45,341 bases of DNA from an uncultured Porphyromonadaceae bacterium (lineage in GTDB: Bacteria > Bacteroidota > Bacteroidia > Bacteroidales > Muribaculaceae), in assembly GCA_947178165.1 (NCBI GenBank), contig CAMWXH010000011.1, positions 1 through 45,341 of the forward strand, in the 5' to 3' direction. Every line of letters begins with the position of its first letter. Within the stretch, counting starts at the first letter, position 1. Below are positions 8,838 through 16,706 of this stretch, piece by piece. The notes beneath the pieces are model-generated. The model saw only the letters and a list, made by a program, of their open reading frames with translations. It made no database searches and had not been told where the DNA came from. Made by a program: the position numbers and the translations under genes.

Positions 8838-9845
8838 ATGATAGAGTCAGTAAAGGTAAGGAATTTTGGTCCTATTTCGGAGTTAAATATAGATAATTTA
8901 GGTAAGATAAATCTTTTAATTGGTCCTAACCGTTCAGGGAAGACTATGCTGCTTAAGGCATTATATTGTGCACAACGAGCCATAGAATTGACCGGCAGGG
9001 GGAAGAATCCTCGATCAGGGAAGGAAATACTTGCAGATAAGCTTTACTGGACTTTTCAGGTAGAAAAAATCGGAAAATTGGTTCGTAAACCGGAATCGGG
9101 AGCTCTTTATTTTGAAATGAAGGAAACCAATGGTTCTATTTTTTCCTATAGTTTTGGATCAGATACAGAAAGCAAGATTATAAAATTTGAGAATACCTCC
9201 CGACCTCGAAATACAAACTCAGTATTTATACCTGCTAAAGAGGTGCTGTCTTTGATAGATGTAATCAAAATCATCCGCGAAGTAAGAATGGAGTTTGGTT
9301 TTGATGAAACCTACTATGACCTTGCCACTGCCTTAACCCCCTCCACTCAGGGCAAGATTTCAAAAACATTCTTAGAGGTGCGCGATAGACTGGAATCGGC
9401 ATTAGGTGGACGCGTAGTCTATTCAAAGGATAAAAATGCGTGGCAATATATCCAGGGGAAAAACACCTTTGACATTAACGTAACTTCTGAAGGTACGAAA
9501 AAACTGGCTATTTTTGATACACTTATATCCAATCATTTTCTCACTAAGGACTCAGTGGTGTATATTGATGAGCCGGAGTCGGGGCTTCACCCAGGCTTAT
9601 TGGTAGAATTACTTTCCATCATAGGGGAATTAGCAAGGTATGGCATGCAGTTCTTTATTGCCAGCCATTCCTACTTTGTTATTAAGAAACTCTATATGCT
9701 GGCTCACACTTTGAAGATGTCAATTCCTGTAATATCCTTTGATTTCGACGGAGGTGTGTCAATCAGTGATTTAAAGGAAGGTATGCCCGAGAATCCTATC
9801 ATAGCTCAATCTATAAAACTTTATGAAGAGGAACTTGCGCTATGA
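8838..9845 (+). CDS. AAA ATPase of the OLD/SMC-like type
   Basis: This 335-residue soluble protein starts MIESVKVRNFGPI, the usual first strand of SMC/OLD-like ATPases. It has Walker A GPNRSGKT (29-36), Walker B VVYIDEPESGLHP (D244, E245) and a switch histidine in FIASHSYF (H277). No TOPRIM domain follows, unlike OLD or Gabija GajA. Such small AAA_15/AAA_21 proteins often act as sensors in phage-defence or toxin modules. The ATGA overlap with the next gene (4 bp) implies the two proteins are made together. The gene looks AT-richer than the housekeeping genes to its left, consistent with acquisition. The function assignment beyond ATPase is inference. Confidence 0.85.
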   Translation: MIESVKVRNFGPISELNIDNLGKINLLIGPNRSGKTMLLKALYCAQRAIELTGRGKNPRSGKEILADKLYWTFQVEKIGKLVRKPESGALYFEMKETNGSIFSYSFGSDTESKIIKFENTSRPRNTNSVFIPAKEVLSLIDVIKIIREVRMEFGFDETYYDLATALTPSTQGKISKTFLEVRDRLESALGGRVVYSKDKNAWQYIQGKNTFDINVTSEGTKKLAIFDTLISNHFLTKDSVVYIDEPESGLHPGLLVELLSIIGELARYGMQFFIASHSYFVIKKLYMLAHTLKMSIPVISFDFDGGVSISDLKEGMPENPIIAQSIKLYEEELAL

Positions 9846-10435
9846 AAGAGTCGGGAATGATATTTGAATTTGCCGAAGATAATTGTTATTGCATTGAAGA
9901 AGATCCTCTTGTTAAGAAATCTCAATGTGCAAGCACTTTTAATAATAAAGGATGTGAATGTGTCAGTTTCATAGATGGTTATCACTGTTTTATTGAAGCA
10001 AAATCTTCTGCTCCTCGAAAGCGAGACGGAGATATAAGAGATGTGCGTTTGAATGGGAAGCCGCTACCTCCAACTTGGGAAATATATGATAATTATCAAC
10101 ATTTTCTCCGTGATATTTCCAAAAAATTTATAGACTCATTCTTCATTCTACGTTCCTTGCTCGAAGGTGTGCATGGGGCCAAACGTCTAAAAGAAGTTGC
10201 GATAAAGGAGAAAAGTATTAAATATGATGCTGTCAGGTTTGTCCTTATAATTAATTTCCCTTTGCGTGAAGGAAAAACTGTTGATAAACAAGGATTGGTC
10301 AATCTTCAGGAAGCTTTAAAAAATGAGATGCGTCCGTTTTTGAATGTATGGAAAATTCCTGATACCTCTATCAAGATAGTTCTCCCGGAAGATGCTGCCA
10401 AAATATTGCATATCCCGGTTTCGATAGAGAAATGA
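9842..10435 (+). CDS. unknown protein with PD-(D/E)xK-like motif, partner of the ATPase
   Basis: I do not recognise this 197-residue protein as a named family. It has a strand-like segment FIDGYHCFIEAKSS with D45-x6-E52-A-K54, the spacing seen in PD-(D/E)xK nuclease cores. A cysteine-rich stretch comes before it (C17, C19 and further Cys up to C40) and a mixed helix/strand C-terminus follows. It starts inside the last codons of the ATPase gene (ATGA), so translation is probably coupled. An ATPase plus small nuclease is a recurrent defence layout; a nuclease role is inferred only from motif and context. It has no signal peptide or membrane segment. Confidence 0.6.
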   Translation: MKESGMIFEFAEDNCYCIEEDPLVKKSQCASTFNNKGCECVSFIDGYHCFIEAKSSAPRKRDGDIRDVRLNGKPLPPTWEIYDNYQHFLRDISKKFIDSFFILRSLLEGVHGAKRLKEVAIKEKSIKYDAVRFVLIINFPLREGKTVDKQGLVNLQEALKNEMRPFLNVWKIPDTSIKIVLPEDAAKILHIPVSIEK

Positions 10436-10459
10436 TGTCCTATGAGTTCGTGATTATCT

Positions 10460-10490
10460 TTTGCAAGTCAATGAATAATAATTAAATTTG
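10460..10490 (+). promoter_or_regulatory. promoter of the small antitoxin-like gene
   Basis: TTTG (10460-10463), 19 nt, TAAATTTG (10483-10490) is an exact consensus match. It lies in the short gap between the nuclease-like gene and the 72-residue gene, so the latter can be expressed independently. Confidence 0.75.
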
Positions 10491-10506
10491 TTATAAAACG
10501 CAAAAT

Positions 10507-10725
10507 ATGACACAGATTGTAGTAACATTGGAGAAGGATGCGGATAGCAAATTGCTCCGTCGCATGATAGAGAATATGAAAGGAGTGCTGAAAGCCTCTG
10601 TAAAAAGAGAGGAAAAAGCTGAGAAAGAGGGATGGATAGAGAAGTTGCATAGTATAAAAGAGACAATAGATCCCTCGCTTATAGATATGAATGACGAGAG
10701 GACAAGATATATATTGAGAAAATGA
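10507..10725 (+). CDS. small antitoxin-like protein
   Basis: A 72-residue charged protein (MTQIVVTLEKDADSKLLRRM...). It has an N-terminal beta strand, then an amphipathic helix (ENMKGVLKASVKREEKAEKE) and a C-terminal segment ending NDERTRYILRK. This resembles small Bacteroidales proteins that sit as antitoxins before RelE-like toxins, but no toxin gene follows here. The next 680 bp hold only hairpins and a 20-codon reading frame. Either it is an orphan, or it serves the upstream ATPase pair. The dedicated promoter and ordinary start support that it is real; the role is a guess. Confidence 0.55.
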   Translation: MTQIVVTLEKDADSKLLRRMIENMKGVLKASVKREEKAEKEGWIEKLHSIKETIDPSLIDMNDERTRYILRK

Positions 10726-10838
10726 AAAAGAGCTTTTTTTCTTTTTTCAGAACTTTTTTCATCCCCCAGCGTTATAATAGATGAAAAGTAAATCGTTTCA
10801 TGATGTTAGGTTAGTTTAGAAAGTATTATGGAAAACAT

Positions 10839-10886
10839 GCGAATGCGGCGAGTCGTGACGACCCGCCGCATTCGCGTTATTTTTTT
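10839..10886 (+). terminator. strong hairpin followed by T run
   Basis: GCGAATGCGGCG (10839-10850) pairs perfectly with CGCCGCATTCGC (10864-10875), and GTCG/CGAC extends the stem inside, leaving a TGA loop. GTTATTTTTTTATT follows. This is a rho-independent terminator shape for the genes to the left, although the nearest stop codon is 114 bp away. Confidence 0.75.
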
Positions 10887-10916
10887 ATTGCTGTCGTATA
10901 TTTGTACGATAGCAAT
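10887..10916. promoter_or_regulatory. dyad with a -7 box at its centre
   Basis: ATTGCTGTCGTA (10887-10898) and TACGATAGCAAT (10905-10916) are reverse complements apart from one G-T pair. The centre overlaps TATATTTG (10897-10904), a TAnnTTTG -7 element. It could be an operator over a promoter, or simply a second hairpin after the terminator. Confidence 0.4.
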
Positions 10917-11409
10917 ACATTGAAATGTGTATTTCACATTGAATCCAAAATCAATCAACTGAAATTTTTAATTTTTAAGAATAATTGGAGGGTATGTTCT
11001 TTAAATCGAATATTTTCGCTAAATTTGCACTCGTTCTCATGCCGATAGGGTGTGGTTGTAAAGGCTACTACTTCAGGCGATGGAATGACATATAATTAAA
11101 AAGTGTTTATTTGCTCTTGTTCTTGGCTTATTGAAACTACCACTTTCAAATTCCGTGTTAAGGACGTTGCGATGATAGATGCGCATGGGTATGTGATGAT
11201 ACCGACCGGCTTATTTTGTCGAATACGACAAAGTATGGTCGGAATATCGACATATCGGTGTGAGGTCTGCATTGCTCGTTCAACACGGAAGGGCTGTGGT
11301 AGGCCTCAATAGGTGGAATGAGCAACAGGTATGGCTCTCACACTTTTTCTTTACTAAACCATTAATACACGACTGCTTACGAGATGAGCCGGAAGCGACA
11401 CGAAAAATT
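10917..11409 (+). other. long non-coding leader before the C10 peptidase gene
   Basis: No convincing gene lies here. A -7 box TAAATTTG is at 11020-11027 with only a weak -33. If used, it gives a leader of about 375 nt. A two-part stem is visible: CCGACC (11202-11207) with GGTCGG (11237-11242), enclosing TTTGTCG (11215-11221) with CGACAAA (11226-11232). A small dyad TGAAAT-GTGT-ATTTCA is at 10921-10936. An open frame runs upstream from 11410 in the peptidase phase but has no conserved content. Confidence 0.5.
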
Positions 11410-14400
11410 ATGCGTAAGCTACTATTACTTCTTTTCATTTGCCTCGCGGTTTTCGCAAACGCAAGGCAAATCTCATCCGATGAAGCCGCCGCTATCGCAG
11501 CTGATTTTCTTAACTCATCAGCATCTGTGCAAAAAGCAGGATTGCATGTAGATGTGCGGCGAGCACAATCCAAAAAGAATGCATCTCACAGCATTGAAGA
11601 AAACCAACCCTACTACGTTTTCAACGCCGCCGATAACAAAGGCTTCGTCATCATTTCGGGCGACGACGAAGCTTTTCCAATTCTCGGTTTTTCTCTTAGT
11701 GGGAAAATAGACTTCGACAATCTGCCTCCTCAACTGAAATTTTGGCTTGACCAATACGAAGCGGCCTTTGCTGATGTTACTAACATTAAGGTCAGTACAA
11801 TAAAGACAAAAGCTCAGTTGTTGCAAGCCGACGGAAAGTTGCTCGCAACTCCTCTTTGGGGTCAGGACGCTCCATATAATATCCTTTTACCCAAAATCAA
11901 TGACCAACATCCAGTAACAGGATGTACAGCAACGGCCATGGCAATCATTATGAAATACCATAATTTTCCTGAGAACGGAAACAAGAGTGCAGTTTACTGG
12001 GATTGGGAGAAACGAGAGAATTATACGCTCGATTATGAGAACACCTATTTTGATTGGGCTAACATGCTCAATGAATATACGGAAGATGGATATGAACAAA
12101 AAAACGCTGAGGCCGTAGGATTGCTCATGAAGTGTGCTGGATTATCCATAGGCACTTATTATGGCACGAATGAAAGCGGTGCTTCGATTTTCAACGTTTC
12201 ATCGGTAATGCAGCGTTTCTTCAGATATTCGTCCGATATTTGTGAAATTGCACGCTCTAAACGTGGTGATACGCAATGGATTGAGGCAATCAAACAACAA
12301 ATTGACAACAACTCTCCCGTACTATATTATGGTAGCGGAAAAGGCGCACATGCTTTTGTAATAGATGGCTATCAGGACAATGCATTCCATATCAATTGGG
12401 GTTGGGACGGTAATGCCAATGGTTATTTCTTACTTGATGAGCTTACACCTTCGATATACGATTTTACTAAAGACCAGGGAGCGATAATTAATATCAAGCC
12501 TTCAGTAGGAGAAGAGGTTTGGTCGGATTGCTTTATGGCAGATGAGAGATATTTTCCATTCTATCACAATCCCACTTTCTCTGTTTCTGTTGAGAAAATT
12601 GTACCATGCGAGTCTTTTGACGTATCTACCGGTGCTATTGCGTATCCTGCAAAATTCAACGGACATATAGGCGTTGTTTTAACGGATAAGAATAGGAACA
12701 TCAAGGAGGTTGTATGCGATAGAAATAGCATGGATAACTTTTTAGATGAAATTGTAGGGGCCAGAGGTTCATTCATGAACTGCATGGTAAAAAGCTCTAC
12801 TATTGAGCCCGGCGATAGCTTGTATCTTGCCACGCTTGATGCCGGCGATAAGAACTGGAAACTCATAAAGAGGCGCAATGAGATGCCGACTTCATGTGCT
12901 TGCGATGATTTAAGAGGAGACTTCGCAACCATAAATTGGAACGTAGATCCACGTTTGACATTAGTCTTAGGAGATGAGCAAGGGAACGATATATACGAAT
13001 ATAAACCCGATATACATTCGCTAATAAAAAATAGATTTTTGAAAGGGCTCTATTTCAGCATTCGAGGTGAAGGTGCAAGTTCGTCTCACGGCGATTTTAC
13101 GGCAATCAAAGTAAATGACGAAATTATCAATATTTGCGGAGATACATATCCTTCTCTGATATGGATATCTCTTGCGGAAGACCAGTTAGATATCGAAGTT
13201 TTGGCGCACTTTAAGGATGAAGATATCTCGACAACTATCAATTGCGAGAGTGCTGGTTCTCTTCATACATATTTTGATGAAAAAAGCGCACATCATATTG
13301 TCGATTTGAAGCTGTCAGGCGAAATCAACGATAATGATATGGCATTTATTCGAAATAATTTACCCTTTATTAAAAAGTTAGACTTAAAAGAGGCCTTTGT
13401 CGTCGCTTCTGATACAAACGATGCTAATGCCATACCGGAATATGCTTTTTATGGATACTCAAAATTAGAAGAGCTGATTTTGCCGGCTTCCATAGAAAAA
13501 ATTGGAGTCGGAGCATTTGAAGGTTCTATAATGAAATACCTTACTTTACCAAGTAATTTGAAATATATAGGTTCAAATGCATTTACGAGTTACATATCTG
13601 ATATAAAGGCCGTCTATGCTCCTTCCAATGTACCTCCCTTGGTGGACGGGTCAATGTTTAGAGGGATCGAGAATGCCATTCTTTATGTCAAGCCCGGTTG
13701 TAAAGATGCTTTTTCCAACGATGTTCAATGGGCAAATTTCAAAAAAATTGTAGAGACTGAAAATCCAATTATGAAGGATGTGAATATTAATGTTAAAGGC
13801 ATCACTTACACTCTAAATTACGACCATTTTGAAATCACTGGATATGATGAGGAAAATTGTGAACCCGAAATCACCTTTGAAAGTGAATTGACCTATGAAG
13901 ACCGTTCATATCCCGTAACAGAGATAGGATACAAGGCCATGTTATATAATTCTAAATTAGTTCATAAATGTGGTTTGAAAAAAGTGATAATACCAGAAAG
14001 TGTTATAAAGATAGGGAGGGGCGCATTTTCATGTTGTTATGACTTGGAAGAAATAATTATTAAAGCCCATGTAACCGAACTTCCTAATGATTTTTGTGAA
14101 AATTGTGGAAAATTGAAAAGAATAATTCTTCCTGAAACATTAGAAAGTATGGGTCAATACTGTTTTAGTGGGGGAGGATACATAGATGAACTTTATATAC
14201 CCTCAAATCTAAAAACGATAGATGTGAATTCTTTCGATATTGCAAATGTTGTAACTATAAGTGTAAGTCCTGATAATAAGAATTTCATACTATATGATGG
14301 CGGTTTGTATTCTTCCGATATGACAAGATTATATTTAATCCCACATTGTACTCAAGGTCAAACCATATCAATACCTGAGGGAGTAAAATATATGAATTGG

Positions 14401-15837
14401 AGATTATTTTTAAATATTGCCAAGAACTCTACTATAAATTTGCCAGAATCGCTGGTAGAACTTTCTTATGGGGGATTTGATGAATATTTTAACCAGTTGG
14501 AACGATTCATTATTCCGGATAACGTAACCGGATTTTCTGAAGGAAGCATTCCTTTGGCGGAATATTTGACAATAGGCAAAAAGATTGGGTTTAACCATGA
14601 AGATCCCAGTATTATTCATGGTAATACAGATAGAGCGTTTGTTCGACCGTATGATGTCAACACTAAAACTCATTCAGAAGTTTATCTTTTGAATGTTTCT
14701 TCATTGCCTTTGCACAAGATGCTCGAGAATAGAAGTGATAATAAAACTAACATAAATTTCTACTCCCCATATCTTATACCCAATTTTACATACACTAAAA
14801 TGGAGACAGGAGAAAATCATTATTTTTTCGTCCCCGGTGCTATTATGAATATGGTCCCAGAGACTTTGAAAGATATGACGTTTGAGATGTGGGACTATCG
14901 GGTTAACCGGGAGGAGGAGTTGCTTAAGATAGAGCCTCTGATTGAGGGGCTTGTGATTGACAAAGTGACTGTGAATGGCACGGAGGTAGCTAAAGGTAAA
15001 GGCAATATCTATTATTACGGGGACGATAATAATGAGAACATATTTGCTTTAAGTGACCCCCTTCCTCTGGATGTCGTTGTAGATTATACACTTCATGGGT
15101 GTCAGGCGATGACAACTCATTACGATGCTAAGTTCAATGTAGCAATTCCTTCAACCAATTTAACAATAGTTAGTGAGATTGTAATGAGTTCGGAGGATGT
15201 ATCTCTTTTCATTGGAAAAACCGCTCAGCTTACAGTCGAAGTTTTGCCAGAAAACGCGGCAAACAAGACTCTTGTGTGGGCTTCATCTGACGAGAATGTA
15301 GCTACTGTGGATAATGACGGTATGGTAACTGCCGTAGGTCTCGGTGATGTAATCATCATCGCAACAGCTACCGATGGCTCAGGAGTCAGCGCGACCTGCA
15401 CGGTGAGAGTGGTTCCCACGCTGGCTGAATCGTTGACAATTGATCCAAAGAGTTGGACTGGTGTCGAGGGCGAAACATTCCAAATCATGGCTGAGATATT
15501 GCCTGAAAACACGACAGACAAGACTTTGAACTGGTCATCAAGTGATGAAACGATTGCAACTGTAAACGCAGCCGGACTTGTAAGTGTGCTAAAGGAAGGT
15601 TCTTGCAGAATTACCGCTGCCACAACCGACGGCTCTAATCTCGCTGCTGAATGTAAACTGGATGTATTATCCGGCATCGAAGAGATATTTGCCTATGGTG
15701 CCACTGCTGTTGACGTTTATAACACTCAAGGAGTTCTTATAAAGAAGAATTGTACGAAACAGGAACTAAATCAATTCTCACCTGGAATATATATAATACG
15801 CGGAGCAACTGAAGCCATTAGGATTTTTATTAAATAG
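11410..15837 (+). CDS. secreted C10 (streptopain-like) peptidase with LRR and Ig-like repeats
   Basis: From the ATG at 11410 this is 1475 residues; the frame is open 150 bp further up, but the signal peptide MRKLLLLLFICLAVFANA fixes the start. Order of parts: signal peptide; Spi/propeptide region (about 20-140); C10 peptidase with catalytic C172 in VTGCTATAMAIIMKYH, H314 in GAHAFVIDGY and the NWGWDGNANGYF strand. A middle region of unknown fold follows, then BspA-type LRR blocks (about 675-730 and 850-1045). Two Big_2 Ig-like domains (about 1260-1337 and 1340-1420) lead to a T9SS-type C-terminal tail (VDVYNTQGVLI...FSPGIYIIRG). The dyad is intact, so it is probably an active surface or secreted protease. 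It looks AT-richer than neighbouring housekeeping genes. Confidence 0.9.
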   Translation: MRKLLLLLFICLAVFANARQISSDEAAAIAADFLNSSASVQKAGLHVDVRRAQSKKNASHSIEENQPYYVFNAADNKGFVIISGDDEAFPILGFSLSGKIDFDNLPPQLKFWLDQYEAAFADVTNIKVSTIKTKAQLLQADGKLLATPLWGQDAPYNILLPKINDQHPVTGCTATAMAIIMKYHNFPENGNKSAVYWDWEKRENYTLDYENTYFDWANMLNEYTEDGYEQKNAEAVGLLMKCAGLSIGTYYGTNESGASIFNVSSVMQRFFRYSSDICEIARSKRGDTQWIEAIKQQIDNNSPVLYYGSGKGAHAFVIDGYQDNAFHINWGWDGNANGYFLLDELTPSIYDFTKDQGAIINIKPSVGEEVWSDCFMADERYFPFYHNPTFSVSVEKIVPCESFDVSTGAIAYPAKFNGHIGVVLTDKNRNIKEVVCDRNSMDNFLDEIVGARGSFMNCMVKSSTIEPGDSLYLATLDAGDKNWKLIKRRNEMPTSCACDDLRGDFATINWNVDPRLTLVLGDEQGNDIYEYKPDIHSLIKNRFLKGLYFSIRGEGASSSHGDFTAIKVNDEIINICGDTYPSLIWISLAEDQLDIEVLAHFKDEDISTTINCESAGSLHTYFDEKSAHHIVDLKLSGEINDNDMAFIRNNLPFIKKLDLKEAFVVASDTNDANAIPEYAFYGYSKLEELILPASIEKIGVGAFEGSIMKYLTLPSNLKYIGSNAFTSYISDIKAVYAPSNVPPLVDGSMFRGIENAILYVKPGCKDAFSNDVQWANFKKIVETENPIMKDVNINVKGITYTLNYDHFEITGYDEENCEPEITFESELTYEDRSYPVTEIGYKAMLYNSKLVHKCGLKKVIIPESVIKIGRGAFSCCYDLEEIIIKAHVTELPNDFCENCGKLKRIILPETLESMGQYCFSGGGYIDELYIPSNLKTIDVNSFDIANVVTISVSPDNKNFILYDGGLYSSDMTRLYLIPHCTQGQTISIPEGVKYMNWRLFLNIAKNSTINLPESLVELSYGGFDEYFNQLERFIIPDNVTGFSEGSIPLAEYLTIGKKIGFNHEDPSIIHGNTDRAFVRPYDVNTKTHSEVYLLNVSSLPLHKMLENRSDNKTNINFYSPYLIPNFTYTKMETGENHYFFVPGAIMNMVPETLKDMTFEMWDYRVNREEELLKIEPLIEGLVIDKVTVNGTEVAKGKGNIYYYGDDNNENIFALSDPLPLDVVVDYTLHGCQAMTTHYDAKFNVAIPSTNLTIVSEIVMSSEDVSLFIGKTAQLTVEVLPENAANKTLVWASSDENVATVDNDGMVTAVGLGDVIIIATATDGSGVSATCTVRVVPTLAESLTIDPKSWTGVEGETFQIMAEILPENTTDKTLNWSSSDETIATVNAAGLVSVLKEGSCRITAATTDGSNLAAECKLDVLSGIEEIFAYGATAVDVYNTQGVLIKKNCTKQELNQFSPGIYIIRGATEAIRIFIK

Positions 15838-15858
15838 TCAAGCGACAAAATTATATAG

Positions 15859-15894
15859 GGAGGTAAGCAGTGTGCCAATGCTTACCTCTCTTTT
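15859..15894 (+). terminator. terminator of the C10 peptidase gene
   Basis: GGAGGTAAGCA (15859-15869) pairs with TGCTTACCTCT (15879-15889) over 11 bp with a nine-base loop, followed by CTTTT. It starts 21 bp after the stop codon. Confidence 0.75.
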
Positions 15895-15928
15895 CATTCT
15901 CTTCTTTCCGCCCATCGAAAATATTTTG

Positions 15929-15936
15929 TAATTTTG
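15929..15936 (+). promoter_or_regulatory. -7 box of the YitT/YczE-like gene
   Basis: TAATTTTG fits TAnnTTTG; TTTC at 15905-15908 is a near match to the -33 element with a 20-nt spacer. The ATG at 15957 lies about 20 nt after it. Confidence 0.6.
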
Positions 15937-15956
15937 CATTCAGATAAGAAAATCGT

Positions 15957-16703
15957 ATGAAAGTTGCAAAGGATAAGATAGTAGGTTTTGTCTGGCAACA
16001 TGTTTTGTTGCTTCTCTCTATGTTTTTCATGACCTTCGGGGTTGCTTTGTGTGTTCGGTCTAATCTTGGAAGTGGGGTTATCTCTTCAATCCCTATGGCT
16101 TTCACCCTTGCAGGGGAGGCCGGTCTGGCTCCCGGATTGACAATAGGAGGTTACACCAATATCATGAATGTAATCCTAGTAGTTGCCCAGATTTTGGTGC
16201 TGAGGCGGAGGTTTGAGCCTATTCAGCTTTTCCAGCTCCTTGTGGGGTTTGTTTTCGGGATGTTCCTCGATATAAACATGTGGATCACCTCTTTCTTCAC
16301 ATACAATGCCATCCTCAGCCAGATAGTGGCACAGTTCATAGGGGCGACGGTGCTTGGATGCGCAGTTGCGTGCGAGATACGTTGCGGTTCTGTAACGATG
16401 CCCGGCGAGGGGATTCAGGTGGCTATTGCGCGTGTCACCGGGAAACCATTCCCAGTGATAAAGATAATGGTTGATACGACGTTGGTGATATTGGCAGTTA
16501 TTTCCGGCTTCTGTTTCTTCGGGTCGTGGCCCTGGACAGTGGTTGGTGCGGGCACGCTCTTCGCAATGTTCTATGTGGGATATGTTGTGAAGCTTGTCAA
16601 TCCTCACCTCCGGTGGTTTGACCGCCTTCTTGACTACCGCCCCGGCTTCCGGCGTTACATATATGGCCTTGCCCGCTTCATTTATCCAAAGAAAGAGGGA
16701 TGA
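15957..16703 (+). CDS. multi-pass membrane protein, YitT/YczE (DUF6198) type
   Basis: This 248-residue protein has about five to six hydrophobic segments, starting with HVLLLLSMFFMTFGVALCV. The early motif FGVALCVRSNLGSGVISSIP and the later CGSVTMPGEGIQVAIARVTGKPF are the paired half-repeats typical of YczE/YitT-like inner-membrane proteins. The transported substrate, if any, is unknown for this family. It stands alone between a terminator and the convergent Fic gene, 3 bp from its stop codon. Confidence 0.75.
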   Translation: MKVAKDKIVGFVWQHVLLLLSMFFMTFGVALCVRSNLGSGVISSIPMAFTLAGEAGLAPGLTIGGYTNIMNVILVVAQILVLRRRFEPIQLFQLLVGFVFGMFLDINMWITSFFTYNAILSQIVAQFIGATVLGCAVACEIRCGSVTMPGEGIQVAIARVTGKPFPVIKIMVDTTLVILAVISGFCFFGSWPWTVVGAGTLFAMFYVGYVVKLVNPHLRWFDRLLDYRPGFRRYIYGLARFIYPKKEG

Positions 16704-16706
16704 ATA

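Noticed and set aside
8838..10435. Gabija or PARIS system
   Set aside because: No TOPRIM domain in either protein, no UvrD-like helicase (GajB) and no recognisable DUF4435 protein (AriB).
10723..10785. 20-codon frame starting at the stop of the antitoxin-like gene
   Set aside because: Very short, Phe-rich, in a T-rich stretch; could be the remains of a toxin but nothing supports a product.
11103..11312. 69-residue open frame upstream of the C10 peptidase
   Set aside because: Composition looks non-coding, no promoter at a sensible distance, and it overlaps the structured leader.
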